Virus record (IMG/VR): IMGVR_UViG_3300026521_000343
Coordinates: 1-64,000 of that record
DNA length: 64,000 nucleotides
Source: a virus
Direction: 5' to 3' (one strand)
The notes beneath the pieces were generated by a model. That model worked only from the letters and a program-made list of their open reading frames with translations, did no database searches and was not told the origin of the DNA. Positions 24,324 to 33,038 of this stretch are shown here, piece by piece (position 1 is the stretch's first letter; each line of letters opens with the position of its first letter). Both the position numbers and the translations under genes were made by a program.

Positions 24324-25933
24324 TGTTTGACAGCACAGAGGTATTTCCTGCACAGCTTGCAACCGTTATTGCAGAGGGCTTTAGTTCCAACTTCAAAAAA
24401 GGCATAGCGTGTCTTAACAATAGAGTTGTAGCAAATAATAACAACTCTGTGAGTCTCACTTTTTTATTTAAAGAAAAAGAGCAAAGCGCAGGCTTCTTGG
24501 GATGGTATGTAAACAATTTAGAGTATGGTACAAAAGAGTTTTTAATTGATGTACCTATGTTTGGTATATATAAAACATGGCGCTGTGTATTTACTTCTGA
24601 TCTTGCTGAGAATGTCATCTCTACAGAGGTAAGAAAAATTACTATGAAAGCTCGTATTCTTGATGATATAACTCTGGTTAGAAATGTTTATAGTCCACTT
24701 TTATCAATGCCGCTCATTAACTCACTAAAGATGATAAAAGGAAGTGGTGCAGCAACATTTACAAGAGCATCTACAGCAACGTATATGGAGAATGGTGTGC
24801 TTAAATATGCAGCAGTTGATGAGCCACGCTTTGAAGAAGATGGGATACTTATTGAGACAAGTAGTACGAATTTACAATTATATAGCTCAAAGATTACAAC
24901 AGCAGACTATCTTGCAGGAAATGATGGAGTTTTAATTGAAGACTATAAATCTATTGATGGAAACTTAAACGCTGCACTTCTTAAATCATCAGTAGATGGG
25001 GATACTTATTTTTATGCTTATAGAAGCAATACTTTAAGTGTCAGCGATGTTTACACAACTAGCGTTTTTGTCAATATAGGAAATATGACGCAAGGCTCAA
25101 AAGTTTATATACGAACACACTCTAATATAACCAATACTACAAACTCATCTTATGTGGGGGTATTCAGTGACGGAACTGAGTATATCTCTGATACAGATGG
25201 AATTTTGCTTAATCATAATATTGAACATATTATTGACGATTGGTATAGATTACAACTAACTACTACTGTTGGTGATGTAAACGGAGATGGTAGTGATGTA
25301 ACAAGTAACTACTATAGTATAGTCACCGTATCTGATGGAACAACTTTAGGTGATGGCGTTGTGTTCTGTTTTCCTCAAATAGAGAAGTTACCATTTGCGA
25401 CAAGCTTTATACCTACAGGTTCAATAACAGCAACGAGAGAACTTGAGTACCTCAATATACCAAGACCGTCAGATTTAAACTTAGAGAGAGATGGAGAAGT
25501 TGCAATATCTTTTGAATATGAGTCACTCGGAGTTACTGACGATAACCAGTGGATAATAGGTTTATACACTAGTGTTACTGATAAGATTGGATGCCATATA
25601 AGTCCTAACTCTGCAATAGGTGCAGACTTAGGCTCTGATGGAAATTCTTACTACACTAGAGCAGGATATACATCTAATTATCCTAAAGGTAAATTTACCA
25701 TGGTAGCCAGTGCTGAAGATAAAGTTTTAAAAGCATACTTAAATGGCGATTTGCAAGCAACTACAATATTACAAGGAAATAGCTTAACTGATACTCAAAA
25801 TAGTGCTTATGATTATATTAGAATTGGTAACTACAAACAAAGCACAACAGATAAAACAACACAGTTTTCTGGGCATTTAAAAAATCTTAAAATATTTCAT
25901 ACTCTCACAGATAAAGAGGCAAAACTACTATGA
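24323..25933 (+). CDS. Tail tip protein with LamG-like binding domains
   Basis: 536 residues. Residues 1-120 form a conserved module shared with the P2 protein at 58656 (FKEKEQSAGFLGWYVNNLEYG, WRCVFTSDLAENV). GAATFTRASTATYMENGVLKYA (about 145-166) is the phage head-spike/fibre type motif, followed by carbohydrate-binding-like beta domains and a concanavalin/LamG-like C-terminus (VAISFEYESL...VLKAYLNGD...YIRIGNYK). Probably a structural tail-tip protein that also contacts surface glycans. Confidence 0.6.
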   Translation: MFDSTEVFPAQLATVIAEGFSSNFKKGIACLNNRVVANNNNSVSLTFLFKEKEQSAGFLGWYVNNLEYGTKEFLIDVPMFGIYKTWRCVFTSDLAENVISTEVRKITMKARILDDITLVRNVYSPLLSMPLINSLKMIKGSGAATFTRASTATYMENGVLKYAAVDEPRFEEDGILIETSSTNLQLYSSKITTADYLAGNDGVLIEDYKSIDGNLNAALLKSSVDGDTYFYAYRSNTLSVSDVYTTSVFVNIGNMTQGSKVYIRTHSNITNTTNSSYVGVFSDGTEYISDTDGILLNHNIEHIIDDWYRLQLTTTVGDVNGDGSDVTSNYYSIVTVSDGTTLGDGVVFCFPQIEKLPFATSFIPTGSITATRELEYLNIPRPSDLNLERDGEVAISFEYESLGVTDDNQWIIGLYTSVTDKIGCHISPNSAIGADLGSDGNSYYTRAGYTSNYPKGKFTMVASAEDKVLKAYLNGDLQATTILQGNSLTDTQNSAYDYIRIGNYKQSTTDKTTQFSGHLKNLKIFHTLTDKEAKLL

Positions 25934-26391
25934 GTTTAATATTAAATACGCTCCAAGACCTTTCAAGTGCTATTGCACAAATTGGTGGCGCTGGCTCAAA
26001 TATAAACGCTGCAATGCTTGAAAATTTAAAAAGCTCTGCATTTGCTCGTGCTTTTGGTGACGCTACCAAGCGGTTTAAAGTTGCTAATCCTGTTAGTGAT
26101 AATGATGCTGTAAATCTTCAATCACTTAAAGAGATTGGTATTGATCAAAAATATTATGATGAGACAGCAAATAGATCAGTGAATATAACTTATAAAAACA
26201 CTACAAAGAAACCAATTCTTATATTACTTACAAATAAAAATACATCAAATTATTATTTTTTAATAGATGGAGATAATGTAAGTAAATTTTCTTCTAGCGG
26301 AAATTTATTAAATAGTAGTTACATAATTCCTCCAGATAGTACATATATGCTTAGTGGTGGAACAATAGAATTATGGATTGAACTTAAATAG
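25930..26391 (+). CDS. Tail tip fibre-like protein
   Basis: 153 residues. The N-terminal half (LNTLQDLSSAIAQIGGAGSNINAAMLENLKSSAFARAFGDATKRFKVANP) is nearly the same as in the P2 protein at 60197; the C-terminal half (YKNTTKKPILILLTNKN...LSGGTIELWIELK) is a beta domain that differs. Conserved attachment plus variable tip suggests a short fibre or adaptor for the spike. Overlaps the preceding gene by four bases. Confidence 0.5.
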   Translation: MSLILNTLQDLSSAIAQIGGAGSNINAAMLENLKSSAFARAFGDATKRFKVANPVSDNDAVNLQSLKEIGIDQKYYDETANRSVNITYKNTTKKPILILLTNKNTSNYYFLIDGDNVSKFSSSGNLLNSSYIIPPDSTYMLSGGTIELWIELK

Positions 26392-26396
26392 GAGGG

Positions 26397-26885
26397 ATGA
26401 TGAGATATTTTAAAAATAATGACAATGATATATCAGCTTATGATGATGACGTAGTAATAGATATTGATGAAACTATCACAGAGATTACAGAGGCAGAAGC
26501 TAAAGCGATAGCCAATCCTCCTGCTACAGATGTAGAGATATTCGCACATAATGTAGCAGTAAAAACAGATGATATTACAACAGCATTTAATGCTGCAGCT
26601 GAAGCAATATCAAACGCACTCCCACACGAGATGGCATCTTGGAGGAAGCAGGAGGATGAAGCAAGAGCATATTTAGCAGACAACTCAGTACCAACACCCG
26701 CTTTAAGTGCTCTGGTCGTAGCGAGAGATAAAGGAGAAACGGTGTTTGAACTGGCAACTAAAGTAGTAGTTAATGCAGATACTTATGCAAGTGTATATTT
26801 TCCACTTTTAGGAAAATTCCAAAACAAAATGAGCGAAATTACTTTAACAAAAACAACAGCAGATCTGACTGCAATTAAATTTTAA
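26397..26885 (+). CDS. Tail fibre assembly-like protein
   Basis: 162 residues. The start (MRYFKNNDNDISAYDDDVVIDIDETITEITEAEAKAIANPP) has the look of tail fibre assembly proteins, which begin with a short beta segment quoting the fibre tip and continue into a helical chaperone (DIEIFAHN..., EMASWRKQEDEARAYLADN). Two ATG codons follow AGGAGGG; the second (26400) has the better spacing. P2 lacks this gene at the matching site, so it was gained or lost as a unit. Confidence 0.55.
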   Translation: MMRYFKNNDNDISAYDDDVVIDIDETITEITEAEAKAIANPPATDVEIFAHNVAVKTDDITTAFNAAAEAISNALPHEMASWRKQEDEARAYLADNSVPTPALSALVVARDKGETVFELATKVVVNADTYASVYFPLLGKFQNKMSEITLTKTTADLTAIKF

Positions 26886-26896
26886 GGAGAGAAGAG

Positions 26897-27157
26897 ATGA
26901 GAGAAATTGACGTAACAACAAAACAGTTGTCTGTAGAGATGATACCAAGCGAGGAAGTGCAGATAACGAGCTGTAATGCAATTCAGAACTGCTCAAATAC
27001 TTATGTGCTGTATAGCTTCGAGCCATTTAGTGCTACAAACTTAGGAGCTACTCTTGCACTTGGAGGATTGTTAACTATGCCGATTGGAGAAGCAACTATT
27101 TATCTCAAAGCAAGTAGCCAGCCGACACATATTGAAGCGTTTGGAGTTGCGTTATGA
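26897..27157 (+). CDS. Small conserved tail protein, 86 aa
   Basis: 86-residue beta protein with a full-length homologue in P2 at 60702 (both: EIDVT-KQL start, then CSN-Y-LYS-EPF, and YLKASSQP-HIE-FGVAL end). A ribosome binding site (AAGGAGAG) precedes the ATG. It lies between the tip proteins and the spike and may link them. Function unknown. Confidence 0.5.
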   Translation: MREIDVTTKQLSVEMIPSEEVQITSCNAIQNCSNTYVLYSFEPFSATNLGATLALGGLLTMPIGEATIYLKASSQPTHIEAFGVAL

Positions 27158-29310
27158 GTAAAAATTTAGATTTTACACGAAATTCAAAAGAGTTAAGAGA
27201 TACAATGAAATGGAATAAAGTTGTATATACAAGAGAACAACTAAAAACAGCTAAAGGTACTATTGGAGATATTATATTCCAAAAAGATATTGACCTGAAG
27301 TATGAATGGGTAGAGCCACAACTTACTGATAATGGTGGCACTATTATTAATACTAATGGAGATACAATAGGGAGTTGGAAAGCAATTTTTAGTGGTAATG
27401 TAAATCCTATTTGGTTTGGCGTTAAGAGCGGAGAAAGTGCATATTCAACAGCTAATAGTATAGCTTTTGATAAAGTTAGAACTTATTGTAAAAATAATTC
27501 ATTAAAGGCAGTATTGCCAGATGGAAATTATTATATATCCGAAACTCTTGTTCTGGATTATGATTTTAGTGGAACATCTAGAAAAAATACTGTAATAATA
27601 CAAAATTTTCCTAATTTAAAATATGGTGATGGGGAAATGTACGCTACCTATGACGACATGATTTCCAGTGAATTAGAAACAAGATTGTATTATCATTATA
27701 GTGATACAACAAAAAATATCTTTGAATATGTTTTTCCAAAAACAGCTGTTGTGCAATTAATTTCTCATGAGTATTTAGAAGTATCAAATTTTTCAGTAAA
27801 AGGTGGAAATGACGCAATTTACAATGACGATACATTAACTAGAGTAATACCAGTAACATGTGTTAGTACATTTAATTTTAATTTAGATAATAAAGAAATG
27901 ATACACCATTTTAATAGATCTAAACTTTCTAATATCAGAGCATATAATGGCTATGTCTTATATGCTTTAACTGGGTGGATATCTATATTTGATAGTTTAT
28001 TTGGAACAGGAGGATACATTGGTGCGTATATGTACGAATTTAATAATAATAGTATTGATATAAAAATGGAAAATGTTAAACTACCTTTAGACATACATGA
28101 AGCTGATGTTTTATTTTTTAATACTGTTTCTGCCGAAGGTTATATATCTATGTTACCTTCACAAATGAGTAGATGTAAAAATATAGAAATAAACGGAATT
28201 TATGTAGAATCAAATGGTACTAATAACCCTCTTTTTGAAATAGGCGTGAGAGAGGCGGTAAACCCACCATGGAATGATTACAATAAATGTTTTAATATAA
28301 ATATTTTAAATTGTTTACCCGGTACAGTTACGGGTGATACACTAGCACCAGTTTTAAAAATAGATAGTGCCAATGGTATTACACTGACTGGGTTGCAAAT
28401 ACAACTAGATAGACCTAATGTAAGTACCACTAATTTAAGCATGAATGTTAATCACAATGGATTTGTAACTACAAGTAATAATATAATAAAAACTATTGAT
28501 AATAATATAAAACCTTTAAATTTATCGCCAAATCCTGTTTTTAAATATAATTTATCTGGATATTATTTTGCAGATAGAGATAGCACACATACAATAATCG
28601 AAAGTGGCGTAGAAATTACTAGCCCTAGATGTGGTAAAGTAATAAAAGTTGTAGCAGATGGGAATGGTTTATCTGGTATAAGTTTATATCTTAAATATTT
28701 AGATTTTCCTAAATATTTAAAAGCTGGTGATCAAGTTAGCATTGGTGTCTGGGTATATGTACCGTATACAAATGATACTAAAGACTACACACCATTTCTT
28801 TCATCAAGAATACAAGATTTAGATAGTAATGGTAGTGATGGTGTTGGCAAATCTATTGTTGGTAAACCTGTATATATAACATCTACACATATTGTCCCAG
28901 AAAATTTGTCGCATGTAATAGCTACATTGTATATGAATACATCAGGTACAATGCCTGCCGGCACAGTAATGTATCTAATGTCATTTGACGTTTTTTGTGG
29001 GAGTAACGTTATTGCTGCTGGTAATAATAATTTTAATCCAGATTTTTCACCAATAGCTACTGACACTGGTAGTTATTTAAAATATAAAACGACTGGTGTG
29101 TATTACAATAATATAGAAGCAGGTGCTAGGATAGATAACCCTGATTATGGTTCCGTGGATGGTGCTAGTCCAGAGTTAGTATGTAATAACTTTGGAGATA
29201 GTTTTAATTATTTTATTCCTATTGGGATACCCCCTGTGCTACCAACAATAAATCAAGGAGCGGGTACTTGGTGGCTGAACAATGGTGTATTAACTCAAGG
29301 GAGTGATTAA
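27154..29310 (+). CDS. Tail spike, pectate-lyase-like beta helix
   Basis: 718 residues. A short head-binding part is followed by NPIWFGVKSGESAYSTANSIAFDKVRTYC ... KAVLPDGNYYISETL (about 88-132), the entry of the pectate-lyase-like right-handed beta helix found in tail spikes. The rest is rich in short strands. The C-terminal 220 residues (GKVIKVVADGNGLSGISLYLKY...) look like a jelly-roll/carbohydrate-binding domain. It probably binds and may cut a host surface polysaccharide. The gene is unusually AT-rich compared with its neighbours, suggesting recent acquisition. P2 has an unrelated spike in this place. Confidence 0.7.
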   Translation: MSKNLDFTRNSKELRDTMKWNKVVYTREQLKTAKGTIGDIIFQKDIDLKYEWVEPQLTDNGGTIINTNGDTIGSWKAIFSGNVNPIWFGVKSGESAYSTANSIAFDKVRTYCKNNSLKAVLPDGNYYISETLVLDYDFSGTSRKNTVIIQNFPNLKYGDGEMYATYDDMISSELETRLYYHYSDTTKNIFEYVFPKTAVVQLISHEYLEVSNFSVKGGNDAIYNDDTLTRVIPVTCVSTFNFNLDNKEMIHHFNRSKLSNIRAYNGYVLYALTGWISIFDSLFGTGGYIGAYMYEFNNNSIDIKMENVKLPLDIHEADVLFFNTVSAEGYISMLPSQMSRCKNIEINGIYVESNGTNNPLFEIGVREAVNPPWNDYNKCFNINILNCLPGTVTGDTLAPVLKIDSANGITLTGLQIQLDRPNVSTTNLSMNVNHNGFVTTSNNIIKTIDNNIKPLNLSPNPVFKYNLSGYYFADRDSTHTIIESGVEITSPRCGKVIKVVADGNGLSGISLYLKYLDFPKYLKAGDQVSIGVWVYVPYTNDTKDYTPFLSSRIQDLDSNGSDGVGKSIVGKPVYITSTHIVPENLSHVIATLYMNTSGTMPAGTVMYLMSFDVFCGSNVIAAGNNNFNPDFSPIATDTGSYLKYKTTGVYYNNIEAGARIDNPDYGSVDGASPELVCNNFGDSFNYFIPIGIPPVLPTINQGAGTWWLNNGVLTQGSD

Positions 29311-29312
29311 AA

Positions 29313-29660
29313 ATGCCGCATAACAATTTTAATGACATAAGTGTTACAGCTACGATGGTGGCTGTAATATCTGCACTCTGGGGTGCAATTTTAAACTTTG
29401 CAAAAAGAGATACTTCTGAAAAAACTGCATTTAGAAAAATACTTATTTTTATATCTGATTTAATGATCAGTAATGGTTTTACGATGCTAACTTATTTGGG
29501 CTTTGTTGGATATGGAGTAAATGATTTACTATCAGTGTCTATCGCAGGATTTATGGGATACTTGGGAATAAGGTCATCTCACCTTATTGAGTTAGTAATC
29601 GCTGAAAAAGTTGGTGCTAAAAAAACATTTGATTATATTAAAGAAGAGGGGTATGAATAA
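29313..29660 (+). CDS. Phage holin (LydA-like), copy 1
   Basis: 115 residues with three hydrophobic segments (about 12-28, 44-66, 72-90) and a charged C-terminus (KVGAKKTFDYIKEEGYE), as in small phage holins of the LydA type. It forms the membrane lesion that ends the lytic cycle. The first 16 residues differ from the copy at 62777, but the rest is the same protein, and 275 nt are identical at DNA level. See the repeat entry. Confidence 0.78.
   Translation: MPHNNFNDISVTATMVAVISALWGAILNFAKRDTSEKTAFRKILIFISDLMISNGFTMLTYLGFVGYGVNDLLSVSIAGFMGYLGIRSSHLIELVIAEKVGAKKTFDYIKEEGYE
29361..29635 (+). repeat. 275-nt direct repeat in holin gene, left copy
   Basis: Compared line by line with 62825-63099, I find no difference over 275 nt; the flanks diverge on both sides (upstream immediately, downstream after a few more near-identical bases). 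The copies bound a 33,464-nt unit carrying the P2 genome. Confidence 0.9.
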
Positions 29661-30025
29661 TGTGGAGTCAAATAGCTAGTATTTTTACAGGCGGTGCAAC
29701 AACGGCAATCAGCGATATAGCGAAAGAGTGGATACAGACCGACAAAGAGAGTGCTGAGGCTAAAGCAATAATGGTTAAAACACTTGACCCTAACGGGAAA
29801 ATGCGGAGAGACTTGTCACAATTCGCTTCAAGAATGTATGGGCTATATTTGATTATCACTTTAATACTTCTTGTTATGATTTATTTTAAGATAGGTGATG
29901 TTGAGGCTGGGAAACTTGTTGCTGATAAAATAACTGATCTGTTTACCCCAATAACAACATCATGGGGGTTGATTGTTTCAGCTTCATTTGGTGTTAATTT
30001 TGCTAATGTAAAAAAGGGAGTTTAA
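29660..30025 (+). CDS. Small lysis-region membrane protein (3TM holin-like)
   Basis: 121 residues with two clear membrane spans (about 64-80, YLIITLILLVMIYFK, and 98-115) and a soluble helical N-terminus (SAEAKAIMVKTLDPNGKMRRDL). Layout resembles the 3TM holin family of gene-transfer agents and phages (DUF3154-like), as does the gene at 63600. It lies between holin and endolysin. Probably assists lysis. The A of its start codon is the last base of the holin stop. Confidence 0.55.
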   Translation: MWSQIASIFTGGATTAISDIAKEWIQTDKESAEAKAIMVKTLDPNGKMRRDLSQFASRMYGLYLIITLILLVMIYFKIGDVEAGKLVADKITDLFTPITTSWGLIVSASFGVNFANVKKGV

Positions 30026-30433
30026 GTGAGAAGTAAATATTTCAAAGTACACGAATTAGTACCTAAGAAAATGTACGAAAAGTATGGTAAAAAATCTTGG
30101 AGATATGTCGATACAAGATTGATTGAAAGCATCGACAAATTAAAAGAGATTTTTAATCTAGGTACTATGACGATAAATAATTATGTTTGGGGTGGTAGCA
30201 GGGAGTGGAGCGGTATTAGAACACCTGAAAGCCCATATTACAGCTACGGTTCGCAACATAGCTATGCAAATGCGATTGATGCTGTATTTAGTGACTATTC
30301 AGCCGAAGAAGTGCGAAACTACATTATAAACAATCAACACGAATTTACACACATTAAAGGCATGGAACTAGGCGTTGATTGGTTACACATTGATTTGAGA
30401 AACGAAGATGAGCTAACACTTTTTACAGTATAA
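30026..30433 (+). CDS. M15-type peptidase endolysin
   Basis: 135 residues from a GTG start. The metal-binding pattern of M15 peptidases is present: GSQHSYANAIDAVF (His and Asp, about 83-96) and DWLHIDLRN (His, about 120-128). No signal peptide, so it depends on the holin. It cleaves peptide cross-links in peptidoglycan. Under the nested-phage reading this is the endolysin of P2. The end lies 31 bases from the SSB tail coding region on the other strand. Confidence 0.8.
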   Translation: MRSKYFKVHELVPKKMYEKYGKKSWRYVDTRLIESIDKLKEIFNLGTMTINNYVWGGSREWSGIRTPESPYYSYGSQHSYANAIDAVFSDYSAEEVRNYIINNQHEFTHIKGMELGVDWLHIDLRNEDELTLFTV

Positions 30434-30464
30434 CTATCTATGTATTTTTTGGCATCTTCTATTG

Positions 30465-30596
30465 TCAAAACGTAATTTCGTCTAAGTTTACATCAATCTC
30501 AGGCACTTGATTATGGGATGGTCTCTCTTGCTTCGGTTGGTTTGATTGCCCGTTGTTTTGTTGTTGTGGCGGTGGCGTTGGTTGCCCTTGTGCATT
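30465..30596 (-). pseudogene. Detached C-terminal tail of SSB
   Basis: Directly in frame after the SSB stop (TAA) the codons continue for 43 residues: NAQGQPTPPPQQQNNG...VPEIDVNLDEITF, then TGA. This Gln/Pro-rich linker with an acidic hydrophobic tip is the normal end of an SSB, used to bind partner proteins. It has no start codon or ribosome binding site of its own, so it is either lost by a nonsense mutation (for example CAA to TAA) or added by readthrough. Confidence 0.75.
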
Positions 30597-31019
30597 TTAA
30601 TATTCATAAGTCGGCTGCGGTCTTTGCTGCTGTTGTTGATAGCTTTGTGCTTGCCCTTGAGAAGTAGCATTGTAGCCACCACCTTGATTGTTATCACCTT
30701 TTGAGTCTAGCATTTGCATTGTCTCTACAATAACAGAGTGTTTTGATCTTTTTTGTCCATTTTGGTCAACCCATTGTTCAAAATTTAATCTTCCCTCAAC
30801 AAGGATCTTACTTCCTTTTCTAAGGTATTGGTTTGCAACTTCGGCACTTCTTCCAAAAAAAGTAATATCAACGAAACATACTTCCTCTTTTTTCTCACCA
30901 TTGCTGGTAAATTTACGGCTTGTAGCAATTGCACTTTTTGCAATGCCCGTTCCGCTTTGAGAGTATTTTAACTCTACGTCCCTCGTCATATTCCCTACTA
31001 AAATTATTTTATTAAACAT
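30597..31019 (-). CDS. ssb: Single-stranded DNA-binding protein, truncated tail
   Basis: 140 residues. The OB fold is intact (MFNKIILVGNMTRDVELKYS, VDITFFGRSAEVANQYLRKGSKILVEGRL, to about residue 108), followed by a Gln-rich linker ending QPTYEY. The acidic tip lies after the stop codon, in frame, so the protein should bind ssDNA but not recruit partners through the tip unless the stop is read through. Last gene of the P2 leftward recombination operon with ERF, Gp157-like and NinB; its start overlaps the stop of the preceding gene. Confidence 0.9.
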   Translation of the reverse strand: MFNKIILVGNMTRDVELKYSQSGTGIAKSAIATSRKFTSNGEKKEEVCFVDITFFGRSAEVANQYLRKGSKILVEGRLNFEQWVDQNGQKRSKHSVIVETMQMLDSKGDNNQGGGYNATSQGQAQSYQQQQQRPQPTYEY

Positions 31020-31251
31020 AAGTTACATCCTTTTTATTTTCAATTCCATCTATCCACGAAAGCAAAACTATACCTGCTTCCATCAACTCTTTAGAGTGTT
31101 TTACCATCTCACCGTTAAAACCGCCTAGATATTCCATATCAACTGCAACGTCTTGCATATAATAAACTAACTTATTCATCTTTTCAATAAGCAAATCTTT
31201 GCTGTTTTCTCGCTCACTATTTCCTATTAATCTTAAACATTCGTTTTTCAT
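31012..31251 (-). CDS. Hypothetical protein, 79 aa
   Basis: Start at ATG 31251 (MKNECLRLIGNSERENS), one base after the NinB stop, with AGAGAGGAA as ribosome binding site. An all-helical small protein (LLIEKMNKLVYYMQDVAVDMEYLGG...). It overlaps the SSB start. Likely a recombination or replication accessory; family not recognised. Confidence 0.5.
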   Translation of the reverse strand: MKNECLRLIGNSERENSKDLLIEKMNKLVYYMQDVAVDMEYLGGFNGEMVKHSKELMEAGIVLLSWIDGIENKKDVTYV

Positions 31252-31252
31252 C

Positions 31253-31663
31253 TTATAATTCCTCTCTATTTGGGAACGGTGGCACAACTACGCCTTTATT
31301 CCCTAGTGCTAATGAAATAACATCTATAATCTTTTCAAACTCATTTTTGTTTAGTTTCGTTGTCGAGTTTTTATTATACAATGATTTCACAACTGCTTTG
31401 AAAATATTCTCCTTGACAGTTTCCATCGTCCACGTGGTATCAGCCTTGATAACTTGAGATACATATAATCCGTGATGATTTAATGTGTTTGCGATTTGCC
31501 CACACCATAGATGCAGGGATTTATTTTGTTGCATAGAACGAATATCAATGTTTTTAATATCAACTTCATAAATAGCTCCATCACTCATCTTTTTGAGTTT
31601 TTCAACATCTTCGTCAGAGAATGGAATTAATATTCCACGCTCTTTTTTAAATGCTATTTTCAT
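31253..31663 (-). CDS. ninB: NinB-like recombination protein
   Basis: 136 residues resembling lambda NinB (Orf): RSMQQNKSLHLWCGQIANTLNHHG (about 48-71), ADTTWTMETVKENIFKAVVKSLYNKNSTTKLNKNEFEKIIDVIS. NinB binds ssDNA and can replace RecFOR functions in phage recombination. It sits beside ERF and SSB, consistent with a phage annealing system. It overlaps the Gp157-like gene by 17 bases. Confidence 0.75.
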   Translation of the reverse strand: MKIAFKKERGILIPFSDEDVEKLKKMSDGAIYEVDIKNIDIRSMQQNKSLHLWCGQIANTLNHHGLYVSQVIKADTTWTMETVKENIFKAVVKSLYNKNSTTKLNKNEFEKIIDVISLALGNKGVVVPPFPNREEL

Positions 31664-32162
31664 CTATCTTTTTTCTTAATTTGTTTATTTTTAAAGTTGG
31701 CTCTTTATGTACAACTTCAAGTCTAGCACCATCAACATTAACACCATCTTCAATAGCATTTTTAATTGCTGTCTTATCAAGAACCGTTTTAAAATAACCT
31801 GCATTGACTAAAGCCTCTTCATTCTCTACAATAAGCTCAATTTTTGGCTTAGAATTTAGAATAGAGACACTTGATACTGCCATACCGCTTAACTTACTTA
31901 CTCCAACATCACTTAACCATTTTGAAGAACCTATCTTGATAGTTTCAATCTGTTTTTGAACATCTGCTTTTAATGCCTTAATATTTGCCTCAGCCTCCTT
32001 AATGTTATCAATCTTTGCTTCAAGATTTGCAGCTGAAAACGCAATGTAGTCAGCTACAGCCTCAGGTGATTTTTCTTTTAACTTCCAATCTAAAATTGCG
32101 CCTACATTTTCAATATTTGCGGTCTCTAAAGAAGTTTGCTTTGTATTTAGTCCTTTTTCCAT
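31647..32162 (-). CDS. Siphovirus Gp157-like protein
   Basis: 171 residues. A long central coiled coil (LEAKIDNIKEAEANIKALKADVQKQIETI, about 47-75) and the C-terminal part PKIELIVENEEALVNAGYFKTVLDKTAIKNAIEDGVNVDGARLEVVHKEPTLKI match the Gp157 family, which accompanies ERF/RecT and SSB genes. Exact role is unknown; it was named for phage-resistance effects in streptococci. Overlaps the ERF stop. Confidence 0.7.
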   Translation of the reverse strand: MEKGLNTKQTSLETANIENVGAILDWKLKEKSPEAVADYIAFSAANLEAKIDNIKEAEANIKALKADVQKQIETIKIGSSKWLSDVGVSKLSGMAVSSVSILNSKPKIELIVENEEALVNAGYFKTVLDKTAIKNAIEDGVNVDGARLEVVHKEPTLKINKLRKKIDENSI

Positions 32163-32758
32163 TATTTAGCCTTTTTGATTTTCTTTTGGAGAGAATCAAC
32201 TGCTTGTTGGAAATAAGCTTGAGGAAACTCTTTTAGTGTTGTTGCATTGTAGTATGCCAAAAACTCAATTAAGTCGGCTTTAGAAGCATCTACTAGCGAA
32301 TTAAGCATATTGAACTGCTTGTCTGTGATTGTATTTTTCAATTCCTGATTTATATCATCACCTGTTTGTAACATAAGTATTTTCAAGAGAGCATTTTTAA
32401 CTGCGTATGTCAAACATTTGTTTGCTGCTTTATCACTATTATCTTCTGCATGAGCTTCACTTCTTATAACAATTTCAGAGCCATCATCAACGTCTATAAA
32501 TTTAACATCATAAACAGCTTCCATTCTTATTTTTTTAGTTCCGCTTTTTGCTGCACCATCAACAGAGATTCCTTTTTCTATTTGATAAGGAACTACAATT
32601 ACACCCTCATCTACAAAATGCTCTCTCACTACGCTCAACACTTTATCATGTGTTACTATTGAAAAAGTGTTATTTCCAAAGCCAAGTCTGCCATCTTTTG
32701 CTACAAACTCAACTTTTTTCATTATGTTATTTATCTTTTTATATATCCCGTTACTCAT
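32162..32758 (-). CDS. ERF-type single-strand annealing protein
   Basis: 198 residues from ATG 32758 (MSNGIYKKINNIMKKVEFV), which has AGGGAGAAAA upstream; a longer frame to 32791 lacks one. ERF features are present: VVREHFVDEGVIVVPYQIEKG, then AVYDVKFIDVDDGSEIVIRSEAHAEDNSDKAANKCLTYAVKNALLKILMLQTGDD (about 75-150). It anneals complementary strands and could promote recombination with related phage DNA, which bears on the nested arrangement of P2. Confidence 0.82.
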   Translation of the reverse strand: MSNGIYKKINNIMKKVEFVAKDGRLGFGNNTFSIVTHDKVLSVVREHFVDEGVIVVPYQIEKGISVDGAAKSGTKKIRMEAVYDVKFIDVDDGSEIVIRSEAHAEDNSDKAANKCLTYAVKNALLKILMLQTGDDINQELKNTITDKQFNMLNSLVDASKADLIEFLAYYNATTLKEFPQAYFQQAVDSLQKKIKKAK

Positions 32759-32769
32759 ATCTTTTCTCC

Positions 32770-32952
32770 CTAGAATGGAATAATAATCCACCCGTTTTTT
32801 AAATCTCCAATTACTTTTTTAATATCCTTAACTTCATCAAGCATCGGCATTAAATCGTAACACTCACCACCTTTCCAAACAGTCGCAAATTCTGCTTTTT
32901 TATAATCATAATCTGCTAGTTCAAAAAGCTCTTTTAAAAGTTCCTTTTTCAT
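32770..32952 (-). CDS. Hypothetical early protein, 60 aa
   Basis: 60 residues, an acidic helical N-terminus (MKKELLKELFELADYDYKKAEF) and a hydrophobic end (GWIIIPF). ATG overlaps the stop of the 29-residue gene before it. No family recognised. Confidence 0.5.
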   Translation of the reverse strand: MKKELLKELFELADYDYKKAEFATVWKGGECYDLMPMLDEVKDIKKVIGDLKNGWIIIPF

Positions 32953-33038
32953 CGCATTAACTTTATCATTCGCAGATCAAGTTTCATTGACTTGCACTTT
33001 TTAATGTTGTTTTTGCATTCTTGTATTAACTTTTTCAT
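32949..33038 (-). CDS. Very short ORF, 29 aa
   Basis: Starts MKKLIQECKNNIKKCKSM, basic. Supported by a strong ribosome binding site (AAGGAGTG) and ATGA overlaps with the genes on both sides. Product may be functional or only serve coupling. Confidence 0.4.
   Translation of the reverse strand: MKKLIQECKNNIKKCKSMKLDLRMIKLMR

Noticed and set aside
30434-30464. Attachment-site junction between two tandem prophages
   Set aside because: Only about 30 bases lie between the M15 gene and the SSB frame. No integrase or tRNA fragment is near, and this short spacer is better explained as native P2 sequence.
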